Source: Ilex aquifolium (lineage: Eukaryota > Streptophyta > Magnoliopsida > Aquifoliales > Aquifoliaceae). From it: a stretch of DNA of 64,000 bases. The stretch covers positions 23,432,545 through 23,496,544 of the forward strand of contig OX637404.1 of the NCBI GenBank assembly GCA_951799425.1, written 5' to 3'. Below, piece after piece: positions 21,519 through 36,500 of the stretch (its first letter is position 1; each line of letters opens with the position of its first letter). The position numbers and the translations under genes are program-made. Below the pieces are notes generated by a model. The model was not told the origin of the DNA. It saw nothing but the letters and a program-made list of their open reading frames with translations, and made no database searches.

Positions 21519-24500
21519 ATGGAGCTCCAGAACACAGTGAAAGAAGCCCTAAACGCACTGTACCATCACCCAGACGACGCCGTTCGTATGCAAGCCGATC
21601 GATGGCTTCAAGACTTTCAACGCACTATCGACGCTTGGCAGGTCGCCTTTCCAATCCAATCTTTATCTTGATCTTATTGATTGAATTTTAGTTTTAAGCT
21701 TTCTTTTGAAATATATATATATTTTTTAATTTTTTGAAATCTGAATAGTGTAATTTTCTGAATTTTAATCATATAATAAGTAAATTAATCAGACGTGATC
21801 AACTGAATATGGAGAGTTAACGTTGACATTATTTGAAGGACTGACTGTCGCACCACACAATGTCTTACTGAATTGAATTTTAGTTTTTTGTTTTTATTTT
21901 GTATTTTTGAAATCTGAAATTCCAAATTTCAATCAGATAAGATGTAAATTAGTCAGAGGTGATCAACTGCATATAGAGGGTTAACTTTGGCATTATTTGT
22001 AGAAATGACTGCTGCACCACACAATGTCCTCATCATACATGATGCATATTTTTTTTCTAACTTAATTGTTAGTAAAGTAAGCATTTTGTCGCCTAGGTAG
22101 GTTGAGAAAAAATACCAAAAAAAAAAAAAAACAGATAAAAATGGAATGTAAATTGTGTAGAGGCTAAGAAGTTTAGTCCCTAACTTTTTTTTTTCCCCTT
22201 GATGGTGCTGTTGCTATTGGCTGGAAAAGTTAAGTACTGCAACAAGGCGGCATGCCAGGGATGACGGAGTTAAGGACTCAAATTTCCGTTTGGGTCTTGT
22301 CCCGAGGAGGCTGGAGGATGGCAGAAAAACACCTTTTAGTCTTCTTTTAGTTAAATAGTTTGATTGGTCCGATTTAGGCAAAGATGCGATTCCAATTGTT
22401 CTATATATGCAGGGGAGAATAGCCAAAATGCTCTGGGAGGATGAGAAATGAAAATTTCAGTTTGTTGTTCAGGATAAAGGATTTAGGGGTGCCTTGATGA
22501 AGATAGTTAGTTCGCTGGACTTTCAGGGAGTTATATCTGGGAATTTTAGTGTTGCAGGGTCTAAAGTTGAAATTTTGGATCTTGTTGAGAGTATTGGCTT
22601 GATGGCTACTTAGGTTAATCAGGTAATTCTGCAGGAATTTGGGTCTGCTGGGTTCTTTATTACCAAATGGCTCTAACAGGGTCCTTTTCAATGCTTGTAG
22701 AGTTTCAGTTAAGCGAATTTGATTGTTGTTGGATTCGTGCAATATGACCCAAATAATTCAAGATTTTGATTTTCTGAGAACATTTTTTGCGATTGTGGTG
22801 TTTTTTACGCATTGTTGCATGTGGAAAGAATTTATGTGTTCTTTGAAGATCAGAAGAGAAACTTGGTGGTTCAAGAGTCATCAAAAGCAGAAGAGGCTTT
22901 GTGACTTCCATATGGAATAGCCATTAGAAAAATCTTTTTCAGATTTAATCTTATTCCTAATGTATGGAGGAATTGTTGTTTATTTTTTTTGGTAATATCT
23001 CTCACAAGAATCTATAGGAGCAACTAGATGTTGATATCACTGTTTCACCCATAACTAGTTTAAGTCACCTTTGACTCTTGGGTTTGGGGAGAGAGATTCA
23101 AATTCATTGATGGGAAGGTTTCAAATGATGCAATGAGTGGAGATAATATAAATGTGATTATAATCTGAGGTGAAAAAGGTCTTTGGAAAGTTGAGAGAGG
23201 AGAACAACAGGAAGCCATATTGTTGAAAGAGAATGATGACATTGATAAATTGGAGGGAGTGGGGGACACTCTGATATACTGAGGGAGAAGGAAGGAAAGG
23301 GTTAAATTGGTTTGCAAGCATTGGTTTTAGTGAGTAAGTAAATTGCTGCCATTAATCTGAGCTTAAATGGAGCAAAGGGGATAATTCAAATTGCATAATT
23401 ATCCGTCAAGTTGTCACTAAAGGTTCATGAAGAACATTATCAAAATTTTGGAGCTAAACCATAAGACATTTTGAAGAATTAAAAGACCATTTGCTGGAGA
23501 TGTTGAGATATTGCTTCATTCCTTTCCATAGAAGCCCAGGAAAATTGTTGCTTCAAGGAATTGGATAAAGCTCTTTTTTACTGTCCTAGAGATGGGTTGT
23601 CAGAGACTAATCTGGCGACGTCGCCTGATAGTAGTGCCTCGTGGCTTACAATCCTCTCCAAAGAGGAAGAATGAAGGAGACTGATTCGAATAAAGGCACC
23701 TTTACCTTCCAAATCTTCAATGATGGATCGAATAAAGGAATAAAAGGATTATCAATTAAAGACTCAAAAAAAAGATTTACAAGAAAAAACCTTGTCGAAT
23801 TACCAATCCAATACCTCCTATCCTCAGACTTTTGAACCAAAGTAACCTTATTAAATATAGAAAGAAGAATCATCAACTTTGAGCACTCCCTATCATTGAG
23901 ATTCCTACGAAATCCAAAATTCCAAGAAATCAAATTAGAATATAACTTAGGCATGGATGCAATCAAATTACTCGAATGACAAGAGACACGATATAGTCGT
24001 GGAGAGCGAGTGGTCAGAGTTGATGATTAGAAGATTATCTTTATGATCTGAAGTTTCCAATCTCATGTTCAAGTTGTGGTGGCAATTGCTCATCTTTGAT
24101 GGAATCTTATGCTGCAAAGCCTCAAAGGGGAAGAATTTTGTAGAAATTCTTAAAGTCAAGTTTTTTGCTTTGAATATTTTAAAATTCGGCTATCAATGAT
24201 ATAAATTAGAGGGTAAAATGCAATACAACATCCTGAATGTTGGTTAGGGCAAGAACAAGCTATACAGGGTACAGTAATAGAGTCCAACAATTTGTCTAAG
24301 CATAGTGTGTAGATGGCTATAAGTCTCGTAATCTGCCTCACGAGGGTGCTGCTTTTGCACTCAAAACACGCATCAGCGATTTGCATCCCAGATTGAAAAA
24401 AATGAAAAGGAAAAAAAGTGGATGTGGCACCCATGGGCAAACTGGTACATTTTGAATTCTGGGGTTCTTTATCAGTTACTTTTCCATCCCAAATTTCCAA

Positions 24501-27500
24501 GTAACTGTACATCTTTTGTAACACAAATGTTTCACTATCTTTTGTTGGCATGAAGATATATATATTGTTATCCTGGGAACAGTTTGAAAGCAGTTAGTCA
24601 TTTTGAAAATAATTATCTTCAAGTGGCCAAAAGGGAGATAAATTTTTTGTGGCAAAATCTAAGTAATCCCAAAATAATTATAAAATTTGGAAATTAATTT
24701 TCTTCTCCTGGAAATTTATTTTTCAAATTATTTCCCTTCCATTGTCATACAAAGATGCTTTCTTCCATTTTGATACAAAGAGATCCTGAAGTTGTAGTTT
24801 TGCTTTATTTGTTTGCTGCGAAACCTTGGGCCGTTGGATCTTGCCCTTTCTTTTTAACATTTTTCCAAACTGTAACTCATTGTGGATGAGAAAAAATGTT
24901 TTTCCCAAAAAGAAAAGCAAAACATAAAGACGATACCAGTAAGATAAAATCAGTGGTCAACTTGCAGCGACGACCTCTATTTAGGAAAAAGTTTAATGTA
25001 TAGCTTTTTATAAGGGGCAAAAAAGTTTATTTATGATAGTTTCTGCTGGGTAATTTTTTGATTGACTTGAGGACTGGTGCATTTATCAATAGAACTTAGT
25101 GACATTTGTTTCTGATGATAATGGGATATTACTACGCGTTCCTCTGGCCTGCTGATCTTGTTTTTCATTTTGGTGCAACTCGATTCTTTTTCGTGCCGAG
25201 TTAGTTCTGATTTTTTTCCCCTATCCAGCTATTGGAGTTTCCATCATGCTAATTTTAGATTTATGAGTGTGTTAAATTGTTGTTTAGGTTGCCGATAATT
25301 TGCTTCATGATTCCGGTAGCAATCAGGAAACTCTAATCTTCTGTTCTCAAACCCTCAGAAGCAAGGTAATATTCCTTTTCTGCTTTCAATCTTTTGGAGT
25401 TACCTTGATTTTTTTTATTAAGGCTAGATCCTCAAATTTGTACCATGTACACAAGTGTGAATTCTGCCTATAAATTATGTTGTTGTTGATTATATGTGGA
25501 TTCCTTTTTTTATTTTTTATTTTCTTTTCTATCTACCCTTTTTTATGGTAATTTAGGTTCAGTGTCTTTTTTATCTGATCGATAGGTACAGCGGGACTTT
25601 GAAGAACTACCTTCTGAAGCTTTTTGCCCGCTTCGGGATTCTTTAAATGTGAGTGTTTTACATATTTACACAACTAATTCTTGGGGTCAAATTTTGGATG
25701 CCAAAGTAATCTGGTTGGAATTTTTATATGCTTCTTTGATTTTGCCAATTGGCCATAACATGTTGGTCATCGCAAGGCTTTGAAATCAATAAGGTTGCCA
25801 ATTCAGAGGTTGCATTATCTTATTTCGTGTTAGGTCCTTTTCTGGTATATGTATATCTTTCTCTGCCCAGGATGTATGTGCCTAGCAGGTACAACTGATA
25901 AATACATGTAACGGATCTGATTAGTATTTTCCACTACGCCTGGAAATAGGGGGATTAGAGATGTTGATGAAGAGAAGTTTGCTTGTTTCTGGATGCTTAT
26001 GATCTTTTTAATGTTCAACGTTGAAAAAGATAAAAAAAAAAGGTTGCTACTTAGGTTTTGGTTGGACATCACCTATGAATTTGTAGTGCACACATCTTTT
26101 GGGAGAAACTGTTGTGGAAACAGGCTAGGTTTCACTGTGTTTTTCCTTGTTACCCTGAAATGATGTTCTGTTTAATTGCTGTCTTTCTTTTTGGCACACG
26201 AAAACTTGTTTTAGTTCATGATTGTGCATGCTTGCATGCATACATACATGTGAACCAATGTACATGTATCTAAATAAATGTCTTTTATATCTGTGGGGTT
26301 TGATGTCGTGGTGATTTTGAAGTGCAGACCTTATTGAAGGCATTTCACAAGGGCCCCCCTAAAGTTAGAACCCAGGTATTATTGAAAGTTTTCGTCATTC
26401 AAATACACCTGTGTGTTCTCATGAACAGACACACACACACACACACACCCTATCCTGTTATTTATAAATAATTAAATACAAAGAGGATACTGTGCTAAGA
26501 CACTATGCTTTATAGATTAGCCTTGCGGTGGCTGCATTGGCTGTTCATGTTCCTGCTGAAGATTGGGGAGATGGTGGTATTGTGAATTGGCTTGGGGATG
26601 AGATGAATTCTCATCCTGAATTTATACCAAGTTTTCTGGAGCTACTCAGAGTCTTGCCAGAGGTAATAGATAAATGTAGTTGTGTTTAGAGGAAAACTGT
26701 AATTGCTTTCTTCCAAATATAAGTCTAGTTGTGCTATGGGCACTTGCACTTATATATGTCTGGGGGGTTTCTTAGTGGATGAGCAAGTTTGGCTGTTTAT
26801 TCACACATGTGCAGTCATCGATCTTTTGTCCTAAATAGAGCTAGATGAAAAAAGTAACGACAACTGCTCCCTGTATCAAATTATGTTAGCACAATGCATC
26901 CATGCCTTAATTTACCAATAAACAGGGCACTTTAAATGAAATACAAATATAATTCAAATTAAAGTAGTGAACCTGCTTGGTTTTGGTACAAGTACAACAC
27001 AGATAACGGATTGTAGATTTTCAATTTAAAGCAGTACTAAATGTTATCATGGTGAATAAGATGACACTTTTAAAAAAAAAAAATACAATTGAAGCTTTTT
27101 ATTAGTAAATATGCTATTTTTTTTGTGAACAGATTTATAAGGCACATTTTCTTGAAGGAAACTTTTGTATATCTTGCGAAAAATTTAGTACCTCTAAGTT
27201 TAATGTTGTTTCATGTTTGATTCTTGCTTAAACTATGCATATGTTACCTACTTCTAAGGTTCACCTCTTTTTGTGACACATTTATGAGTAGGAAAATAAC
27301 TACAGTGAGGAATTCCCCCTCCTGCCTAGGTTTCCAGGCGATCCCTTGGTGATTGGCCATCCTAGGTAAGTGATGCTATCCTGATGCATACAGTACTGAG
27401 TATGACACCTAAGACCATATATATTCACTCAAAGTACCAATATGTGCTGGCATAGAAAACTATCGAACTAGATATGTTAATTCTGTGACTAGTAATAGTC

Positions 27501-30500
27501 ACGGAAACAACTTTTCTGTTTGTAGGGGTAAGACTGCGTACATTTGATCCTCCACAGACTTCACTTGTGCACTAAGCTGCCTTTTTTTTTTTTTTTGTTT
27601 TAATTTCGTGACTAACTGACTATTATTTTTTTAGTTCTTGTGTATATTTTGTCTATCGTGGTGTACATCGACCTAAGAAGATACAAAAAAAGGTGAAGGT
27701 TGGGTGCATAACTTCATTTGGTAGTTGTTAACGATGCTGAAGTGAAACACTTTAATAAAGCGGACCCTCTATCTCCCTTTCTTTTTAATTAAGTTATAGA
27801 GGGATTGAGTACAATGTTTATGAGAGCTACACAACTTTGTCTTGTCCTGTCCATAGTAGTAGAGACAAGAGAAGATGGAGAGATTTCGTTTGGGGAGATT
27901 CTAAGGAGGAGAGGAAGTTCCATATGTGGTGGATTGGGTGTGCAAACCATGCACCAAGGTGACTTGAGAGTGAAGAGGATGCAGATCTTCAACAAGGCCT
28001 TATTTGGTAAATGGTTTTGGAGATTTGTGGTGGATGGAGGAACAAAATTGGCAACAGTAGTGGAGGGGACTTCTGGTTGCTGATGGGGAAGGTGGCTATG
28101 GAGAGACTTCTGGTGCCTATGGGGTTGGGGTGAGGTAGGAGTTTCTGGATTTGTGTTTGTTGTGGAGTAGGGGATGGGGGAGAGTGAGTTTTTGACAAGA
28201 CAAGTAAAGTGGAGAAAAGTTTTTTGGGTGATAGATTGTTGATACTTCTTAGTGTGGCATCCAATGAGGAGCACCAGTTGGGGAGTGTCCATAAGGAGTG
28301 GGGCAATACAGTGTGGCATCCTATTTTTATTGGGAGGTTGAGGTAGTGGCGAAGTTTTTGGAACTAGTGCAACAGGTGGAAGTGGTGTTCGGCGTGGCAT
28401 GATGAGATGGACTAGGGAGAGGAACATGGAATTCTTCGTGAGACCCTTCTCTAAATTATAGAGGCCAGCAAAAGGGTTCATTTTCAGTGTTCATGCAAGG
28501 GGATATGGAAGACTAGGTCTTCATCTAAGATAGCCTTTTTTGAATTTACGACATCATGGGTGATCTATTCTCACATCAGATAAATTGAGTCAACGGGGTT
28601 TTCAACTCCCCAATAGATGGTCCATGCCCTTGTTAGTCGAAAAATTCTTGAGCCATCTTTTGTTGTCTTTCCTAGTTGCACGTGAGATATGGGCATTGAT
28701 CTTTTTGGTTTCTGATATGCCATGGTGCATACCAAAATCTTATGGGGAGAAGGTATAATCCCATGTTAGGGCTTCAGGGCGTGTAGTCTTTGGTTTTGTT
28801 AGCATTTTTCACATTTTCTCTTAGCTTGTATTCACTTGTATTATAATTATTAATAAAATTTTGTTCCTTGTCAAAAAAGAAACGGGAGGGTGGTTAAGGG
28901 TACAATGATGTCCGTAGATGGGCTAAAGCAATCACTCTGTATCTGTATGGATACGGACACGTGACACGGATACGATATGACACGGATATGTAGACATGAC
29001 ATAATTGTGTTTTATATATAAAATTGTATAATTTATCACAAAAATATAGTGATAATGATATATTATACATAAGAAATTTAGTACTTTATGATAAGCAATT
29101 GTTATGTCTAGTCATCTAGTGTGAATTTTTAGGCTAAAACATCATAATAGTCAATAATCATCAATTATTTTTAGGCAACGTGCACCCAACATATATAATT
29201 TAAATGATTGTTATTGTTTTCTCAATTTCTCTTTTTTTAAAACTTTTATTCATCTTTTGTTTTTATTATTATATTTTAAATATGACTTTAACATGTCTAG
29301 TCTTAGTTGACACGAATAAAAGAGTATCGAACACGTGGCCGAAGAGTGTCGGTGTCCGACATGGATATATTCTTTATTTTTTGATGAATGGTTTCTTCCT
29401 TTTGGGCTTGGTCCCAATTTCTTGAGTTCTTAGAGAATTGGGACTATCTTAGTTGGTTTAGCTCTTGATCACATTGTGATTAGGAGATGCTTCCTAAGTG
29501 TCCATTAATGAAAACATACATAAACTATTGTAAAAATAACCAGAATTTGAGAAGTGAAATTTTGACATGCAGCATGATTGCAATTACACTGAAGAATGTC
29601 ATACTGTTTTGATGCTTATTATTGATTGACTAACAGCATTTTTTTTTGGGTTTCAATCACCAACTCTTTCAAGATGCAGAATTTTTCCTCTCACGGTGGA
29701 TTTTACATGTAAATGCTATGTCTTATATTAATTGTTAGGCCCCTTTAAAATATAGGCAGTTGCACGTAAAATTGTGCCAAATATTGAGTATTGCAGGAAG
29801 TAATTTCCTGGTAGAGGGAATTGTGCAGTTATTATAATTGTTGTATGTATGATAATGTATTGTAGATGTTTTATTGCTATCATAAGATACAGCCACCGTG
29901 AGAATGAAGTGCATATGTTGGCTTCCTTGTAAACTTCTATGTATCATGTACTGCATTCTGTATCGGAAATTGATAAGGGTTATGCTATGTCTACAACCAG
30001 GAAGTATTCAACTACAAGATAGCAGCTCGTCCTGACCGGCGCCGCCAATTTGAGAAAGAGCTTGCGTCTGCCATGGAGGTTGCTCTTAACATCTTGACTG
30101 CTTGTTTGAGTATCAATGAACTTAAGGAGCAGGTGGGGGATTTTCTTCTTGTGGTTGCCTCGATGCTGTTATTGTATAATAAAAGGCCACTGTTGTTGTT
30201 ATTTCTAGAGTTTATTTTCTTATGGATTATCTACTTGATGCACCTGTTTACTGTGGAGGTGAAACTATTGCTAAGTTAGTCTTTTGTTGATCTTCTTTAT
30301 CTTTCATTAATTTACAAATTCTTGGGTTAGCATTTAAGGATGGGATTTAAAGTACATGTGAAACATGAAGAAAGTAGCATTAGTGCATGGAGTTTAGTGA
30401 CTCGATTGAGCTCACAAGGTGTAGGATGAGGTGTGTCCTTGACTTGTATTTAAGGAATAATCAAATTTGATAGTTAATTTGTTTTCTTGCATGAAACATA

Positions 30501-33500
30501 TCTTTCTTTGTTTTGATCTTTGTATTGATAATGTTCTTTCTATTTACTGAATGAAAAACACAATTCTGTTCCTGATGTCGATATCAAAAGCTTTTGTGTA
30601 GAAAAGACCCAACCTTTGAGTCACTGAAGATTCATAAGTATTTACTGTGTCTGCGTGCAGCATAGTCATTTGGAGCAGCCTATGCTTGTTAGTCCTCCGT
30701 TTAAAAGAAAAATTCGTAATTATGGGTACTTGGCTTATACTTCCTTGACAATAAAGGAACTTGTGACTGAAAGACCTTGAATATACAGCTACATAAATGG
30801 AAAGATTATAACTGTGCAGAAACTCAAATTGTAGGCTTATGTAAAAATTTATTGAAGTGTTATGGCTTCTGTATGTTGTATGGGAAGTTTGATAGATTTT
30901 AAATGAGTATGCTACATGGAGGTTTTATCAGAGGATTGGGGATTAGAGGAGGAGAAAAGATATCATAATTGATTTGTACATATGCATATAAAACTGCATA
31001 TATACATATAATCACGGACATAGATGTCTCATGTCCTTGGTCATATGTTTAGCCAGTTGATAGTTTCCATTTGTCTGTGTCATGTCATGTTTGTGATTGT
31101 CCCATGCAGTTAATTATTCCATTGTCTTCATATGTTATCTGGTATCGAAATGCTCGCAGCTGCTATTTTGTTCGTATTATTGATTAATGAATCTTTTTCT
31201 GTTGGGGGAGGAATTATGATTGATTCGTCTATGTGAAAGATCCACACTTTTTTGTCATCACTATAGTTTACCAATGCAATGTTAATGTTTGAATAACATG
31301 AGACTAGTTTTGTGGTGTGTACTTCTCCTTTTCCTGAAAGTGGCCAAAATAATCTCGAGGAGCCACTTCTCTCTTGTGAAGGATCTCCAGATGTTAAGTT
31401 GTGCCTCTTACCTAGCACGTGGTTGGTAAATCATGAAGTGAGGCTACCGCTTTGGGAGTTCAATTAAAACGATATGTGCATATCAAGTGACATTTTCCAG
31501 CTTGATCCTCTGAATCTCCTTGTTTTGAGTTGACTGGCTGGGGTCAAGTGATATTCTTGTGTATATTGCTTGCGATAGTGCATTTTTGTGTTCCTTTATT
31601 TCCTTCATATGCTAACGATAAAGGAAGGTCATTGTAAAAGCAACCTATGGAACATAATATATGCATCCTCTAATCATTCGTATGGATTTCTGATCATCTA
31701 ATCTGGCAGGTGCTTGAGGCATTTGCTTCTTGGCTTCGGCTTAGGCATAGGTGTGTTTTCTCTTTCTTGTAATCTCCAGACATTTCAAATATTGAGCATT
31801 GATTTGCTACAACTTTATTTCCCCTAGATATTGAACTTCTTTTTAACAGTTGCGTTGTCTTAAATCTTATTTGGTGATTAATTATTTTATGGGTTCTACT
31901 GTTGCTTACAAATTGATGAAGGATTTCTGGACAAATTATTTGGTGTTTATTACCTTTGTCTTCAATGACTAGGATTTCCATGGGGAAATTGAGTATGCTG
32001 AAGTACTTAGATTTCTACTCATACATACGTTGTTATTAATAAATAACGTTATTTTAGTGACAGACAAAGTATTGAAATTATAATTCTTGAGGGGTATCTT
32101 CACAAAAGGCAACAACCGATGCAAAATAAAGGGAAAGTTGAGCATTGTCATGGCACAACTCCCATGGGCAATTAACACAATTCCCATGGGCGATTAGCTC
32201 TTGTACTTATTTGTCAGTGGCAATTCTAAAGAAATCTACAATCAGCATCTTCCATGTAAAATTTTCCTCTTTTGCCCATTGCCTACCACAACTGGTGAAT
32301 CTAGAAAAGATCATCCTTTCATAATTAGTTTCCAAAGGCTCAATCCATGTGAACTATGAGGGAGCTGCTTATTTTCTTATAGAAATTCGTCATTTTTTGA
32401 CGAGATATGAATGCATTTTTTGCTACCTATATGATGAACGCACACATCCTTCGAATTGGTACACAAATCATGTACTTTCTCTTGGCAGGTGGCTGGAGTT
32501 GATGTACAAGATAAAATTTTTGATCAATATATGAGGGAGAGATTGAATTTTTAAAGAAGTTTACTGCTTGGATTTAATTATTTTTTTTTGCCTGGTCAAC
32601 ATTAATCACATTCTGGTTGAAACATTATGGTTTTCACTTTATTTGTGTGCTCTTTAATCTTTTTCGATAGTTTAGGAGAAAGTTCTTTTCAGCAAACGAA
32701 AAGAAAATATCTCGTGGGGTAGAGAGGATGCTCTGTGGTGAAAATGCAATGATAGTGCTAAGTTTGGTGTGAAGTTGTTGTATAGGGTAAGGAGTGGTGA
32801 TGGTGTGCTGGGTTTAGCTTGGCATGTTGAAGTGCCTTCCAAGGTGGTTTTTTTTTTTCGAAATTTGGTCGATTACTTTTGAGGTGATTTGGAAAATTAT
32901 TTAAGTTTATGCATGCAAGCTGACCTGGCACCTCCATGCCGTTGCTTATATACGTATTTATTTATATTTTATTTAAAAATAAAAATATCATTTGATTTGA
33001 AACGGTGATGAAGTTGCTAATTTAACCATATAAGAAGTACGTACATATTATATAGATATGGTTGTATGTACTATGTAATAAAATGTGGCTATGGAAAATT
33101 CTCTGCGCTTTTGCTGTATATAGTACTTGCATGAATGTGTTGTGATAGAACAAACCTATTTAGAGGTGCTTCTTTAGACATGACTTCCTTCCATATGCAG
33201 CTTATGCATTTGCCTACTTTGTCAACCAAGGTATCTTTGCTCTACATAGATTAGAAAACTTTCGCGAGCGCAAATGCTCTGATGCTGATGCATGCGAGGA
33301 ATTGCCAGCTTGCTTTTTTTAGTGTTTGTGAAAGCTAATATGTGGTTCTAATTTGTTGTCTGGTTGATATGCAACACTATCTTGATTCTTATGTCACATC
33401 CTGAACTCTGGTGAATATGGTGTCCTTATGGTACTTATTCAACATCTGTTGGTTTCCAGGATCCCTGCATCTACACTTGCTTCACACCCCTTGGTGCTTA

Positions 33501-36500
33501 CTGCTCTCTCTAGCTTGAATTCTGACATGCTCTCAGAGGCGTCTGTAAATGGTACTGTGGAAAATACAAGCTAATGTTTCACTTTTGGTGATTATTATAG
33601 TTTCACACTCTTTGTTGATCTTCTGAAGCTATTTATATGTTATTGTAATGTTACATTGTTGACAAGGTTTAAGAACTCCAGTTTTGTAGTTGGTTGTAGA
33701 ACTGTTTGAAATTGCCTTGCCTAGGTATTTGCAGAAAAGACTAAAATACTTGAACTACCAGACGCCAGAGCCCTGCACGCACAGGCATTGCACTTCTGCT
33801 CCCCGTTTCTTGATCGCTCTCACACACACAGAGACACACAGACACCCCCCAGGTTGCATCGGGTTCTTGCCACTTGCCCCATTTTTCTTGGGTTCCTTCG
33901 TGTAATACCTTCATTCCATGAATCCCTGATATTTTTCATGAAACTTGAACACCAAGTAAAGCTTGGGCTGTCAGTCTACTACTCCTAGCACCATTGATTA
34001 GCATGGGATAACATTATGTAATGATGTTCCAATGTTTGTGTTTTCACATCCTTTGGTGATATAGTTCAAGGTATTACTATGGTTCTGCCCTACATGTCCG
34101 AGTTGTGATATATATAAACTATATCTGATTTTTTATTTTCATGCATTGCGAAATTGTCTGTTATAGGTTGACCTTTTTGACTTATTTCTGTTTTAAAATT
34201 TCCTTGTTTTACCTTTTTGCAGTCATTTCTGAATTGATACATTACACGACAGCTAGAAACTCAGGTGGAGTTTCTGAACAGATGCCCTTAATCCAAGTAA
34301 TTGTGCCTCAAGTGATGAATCTAAAGGCACAGCTTAGAGATCCTTCAAAGGTACTTTGTGAGCATTCTTGGTTTCTCTTGTTCTTGGGTGCCATACATGC
34401 AACATTAAAGATAGAAAACATTTTCTATTTACTACCCAAATCATAAAAGGGAAAGAGGTTGTCATGATTCTTGTTTTTTTTTCCTTTATGTTCTAGATAT
34501 TTTCTCACTAAGGTCATGAATTGCAAACCAATGAGTTTCATCGGATTTTTTGACTTTCCTATCTTCGAACCATATCTTGGTAGACTACTGCTTGAGGAGC
34601 ATTGGGCAATGTAGAATTGCACCAGTAAGCTGAACTTAATAAACATATTTCATGTGGGGCTGCAACTTCTTTTCCAGTTGTTTACGTCAGCACTTTCTAT
34701 TTCTCTCCCTGTTTATAATGGTATTGCTTTGAATTTTTGAGAAGAGAGAAACGTATATTTAAGTTTTTCTGAACCAAGCAGAATTACGACACAAAGTGTG
34801 TGAGGAATTGAACCATTAAAATCATAGTTATCTCAACATAATATACAAGTCTTAATTTCTTGCTTTTTTTTGTGTAAAAATAAATTTAATGTACCATTCT
34901 ACAAATGAAAGCTCAGTTCATGGAGTTAGCTAATAATCAAGAATCAAAACGTCTGTCTTGTTTCCACCAAAAGGAACTAACATTTCGGTTTCATGGAAAC
35001 TGGAACGTATTATTGATGGAAAATTGAAATTGCCATGCTTTGGAATGTTTCGACCAATGTTTCGGAATGTTTAGGAATCAAAATTCCAAATGTCCTCTCT
35101 TTTCTCATTATGTTTTTGAAACATTTCCGAAGTGTTTCCAAAGTGATTCCATCTCCGAGCTAACCGGAATTTGCACCAAAATGAAATTTTGATTCATGCT
35201 AATAGATACCAAGTTAATTTAAAATTGATTAAGGTAATTCTAGTTTGAACCTACGGTAACGAGGGGCTGGGAATGCTTGGGTTGAAACAGACCTCCTTTT
35301 AAGTTCTTGTGGAGAAAAAATCTCAATGTCATGTTATTTTAGCTTTTACCTGTCTTGGGCCTTACTGTCAGTGTCATCATGCTATATACTTACGGGCAAA
35401 CTTCAAGAACATGAAAGAGAAGACTCGTGAAGGGACTTTTATGTAGTACATATTGTAACAGATTTTATCACCCTAATAATGATATATATTTCTCTCTCCT
35501 CTTTCTTTTTGTCACCTTTACTTTCAGGATGAGGAGGATGTAAAGGCCATTGCTCGTTTGTTCGCTGACATGGGTGATTCATATGTTGAATTGATAGCAA
35601 CCGGTATATTTCTTCTTCCATTAAGGAAAGTTTTCTCCCAAGCTTTTTTCCATGTTTTGTGCTCAGCCTGTTTTGGTTCGAGACACAGAATATTTTCTAT
35701 TCGTTCTGATCTATATTCCTCTTTAACCCAAACAACATTTTTATTCAGGTTCTGATGAATCAATGCTGATAGTGCATGCATTACTGGAAGTTGCTTCACA
35801 TCCCGAGTATGATATTGCTTCCATGACATTTAACTTCTGGCATAATCTTCAGATGATATTGATTGAAAGGTGAGTTTATTGAGTTCTACTTCGGTAATTG
35901 TGCTTAAAAACATGTTTTGAACATGACCTTTCTAATCTCTCAGGGATTCCTATTTATCCTTCCATAATGAAGAGTCAATTGAAGCAGAGAGAAATCGCCG
36001 ATTGCAGGTTTTTGGCTCATCATATGGATCACTAGTATCCTTGGTGAGTCCTTTAATTTAGGAAGTTACTCGTCAAACACTTCTAAATTGAACATGAAAA
36101 CACTTTGCACAGTTGTCAAAAGGCATACTGCTCAAGGCTTCTCCAAAAATCATTTCATGTCATGGATGCCAACATGCATAGATGTTTTTTTGTTCAGTTC
36201 TGTCATTCCTGTCAACTCGGAAAGAAATCATATCTACCTTGTTTATTGTGAGTAGATGCACGCATCCATTAGAGAACAAGGGATGCATTATCTTCGTGCT
36301 GGTACCTTCTCCAATGTTTTTATTGCCAACAAATGATGCTTTCTTGAGCAAGTGAAAGTTAATTTCTAAATAAATCTTAGTTAAAAAAGGTTTCAGGAAT
36401 TGCTTGCGAAATGGAAAAGAAACTGTGGACAGATATCTTTCTAGACTGCGGTGCAACTATGCTTAAAAAAATTCTGCTACTTTTAGTGACTGCCAGAGAA

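Noticed and set aside
27789..28481. A 230-residue minus-strand frame in intron 5
   Set aside because: Antisense shadow of the plus-strand L1 fragment, whose recognisable motifs are on the other strand.
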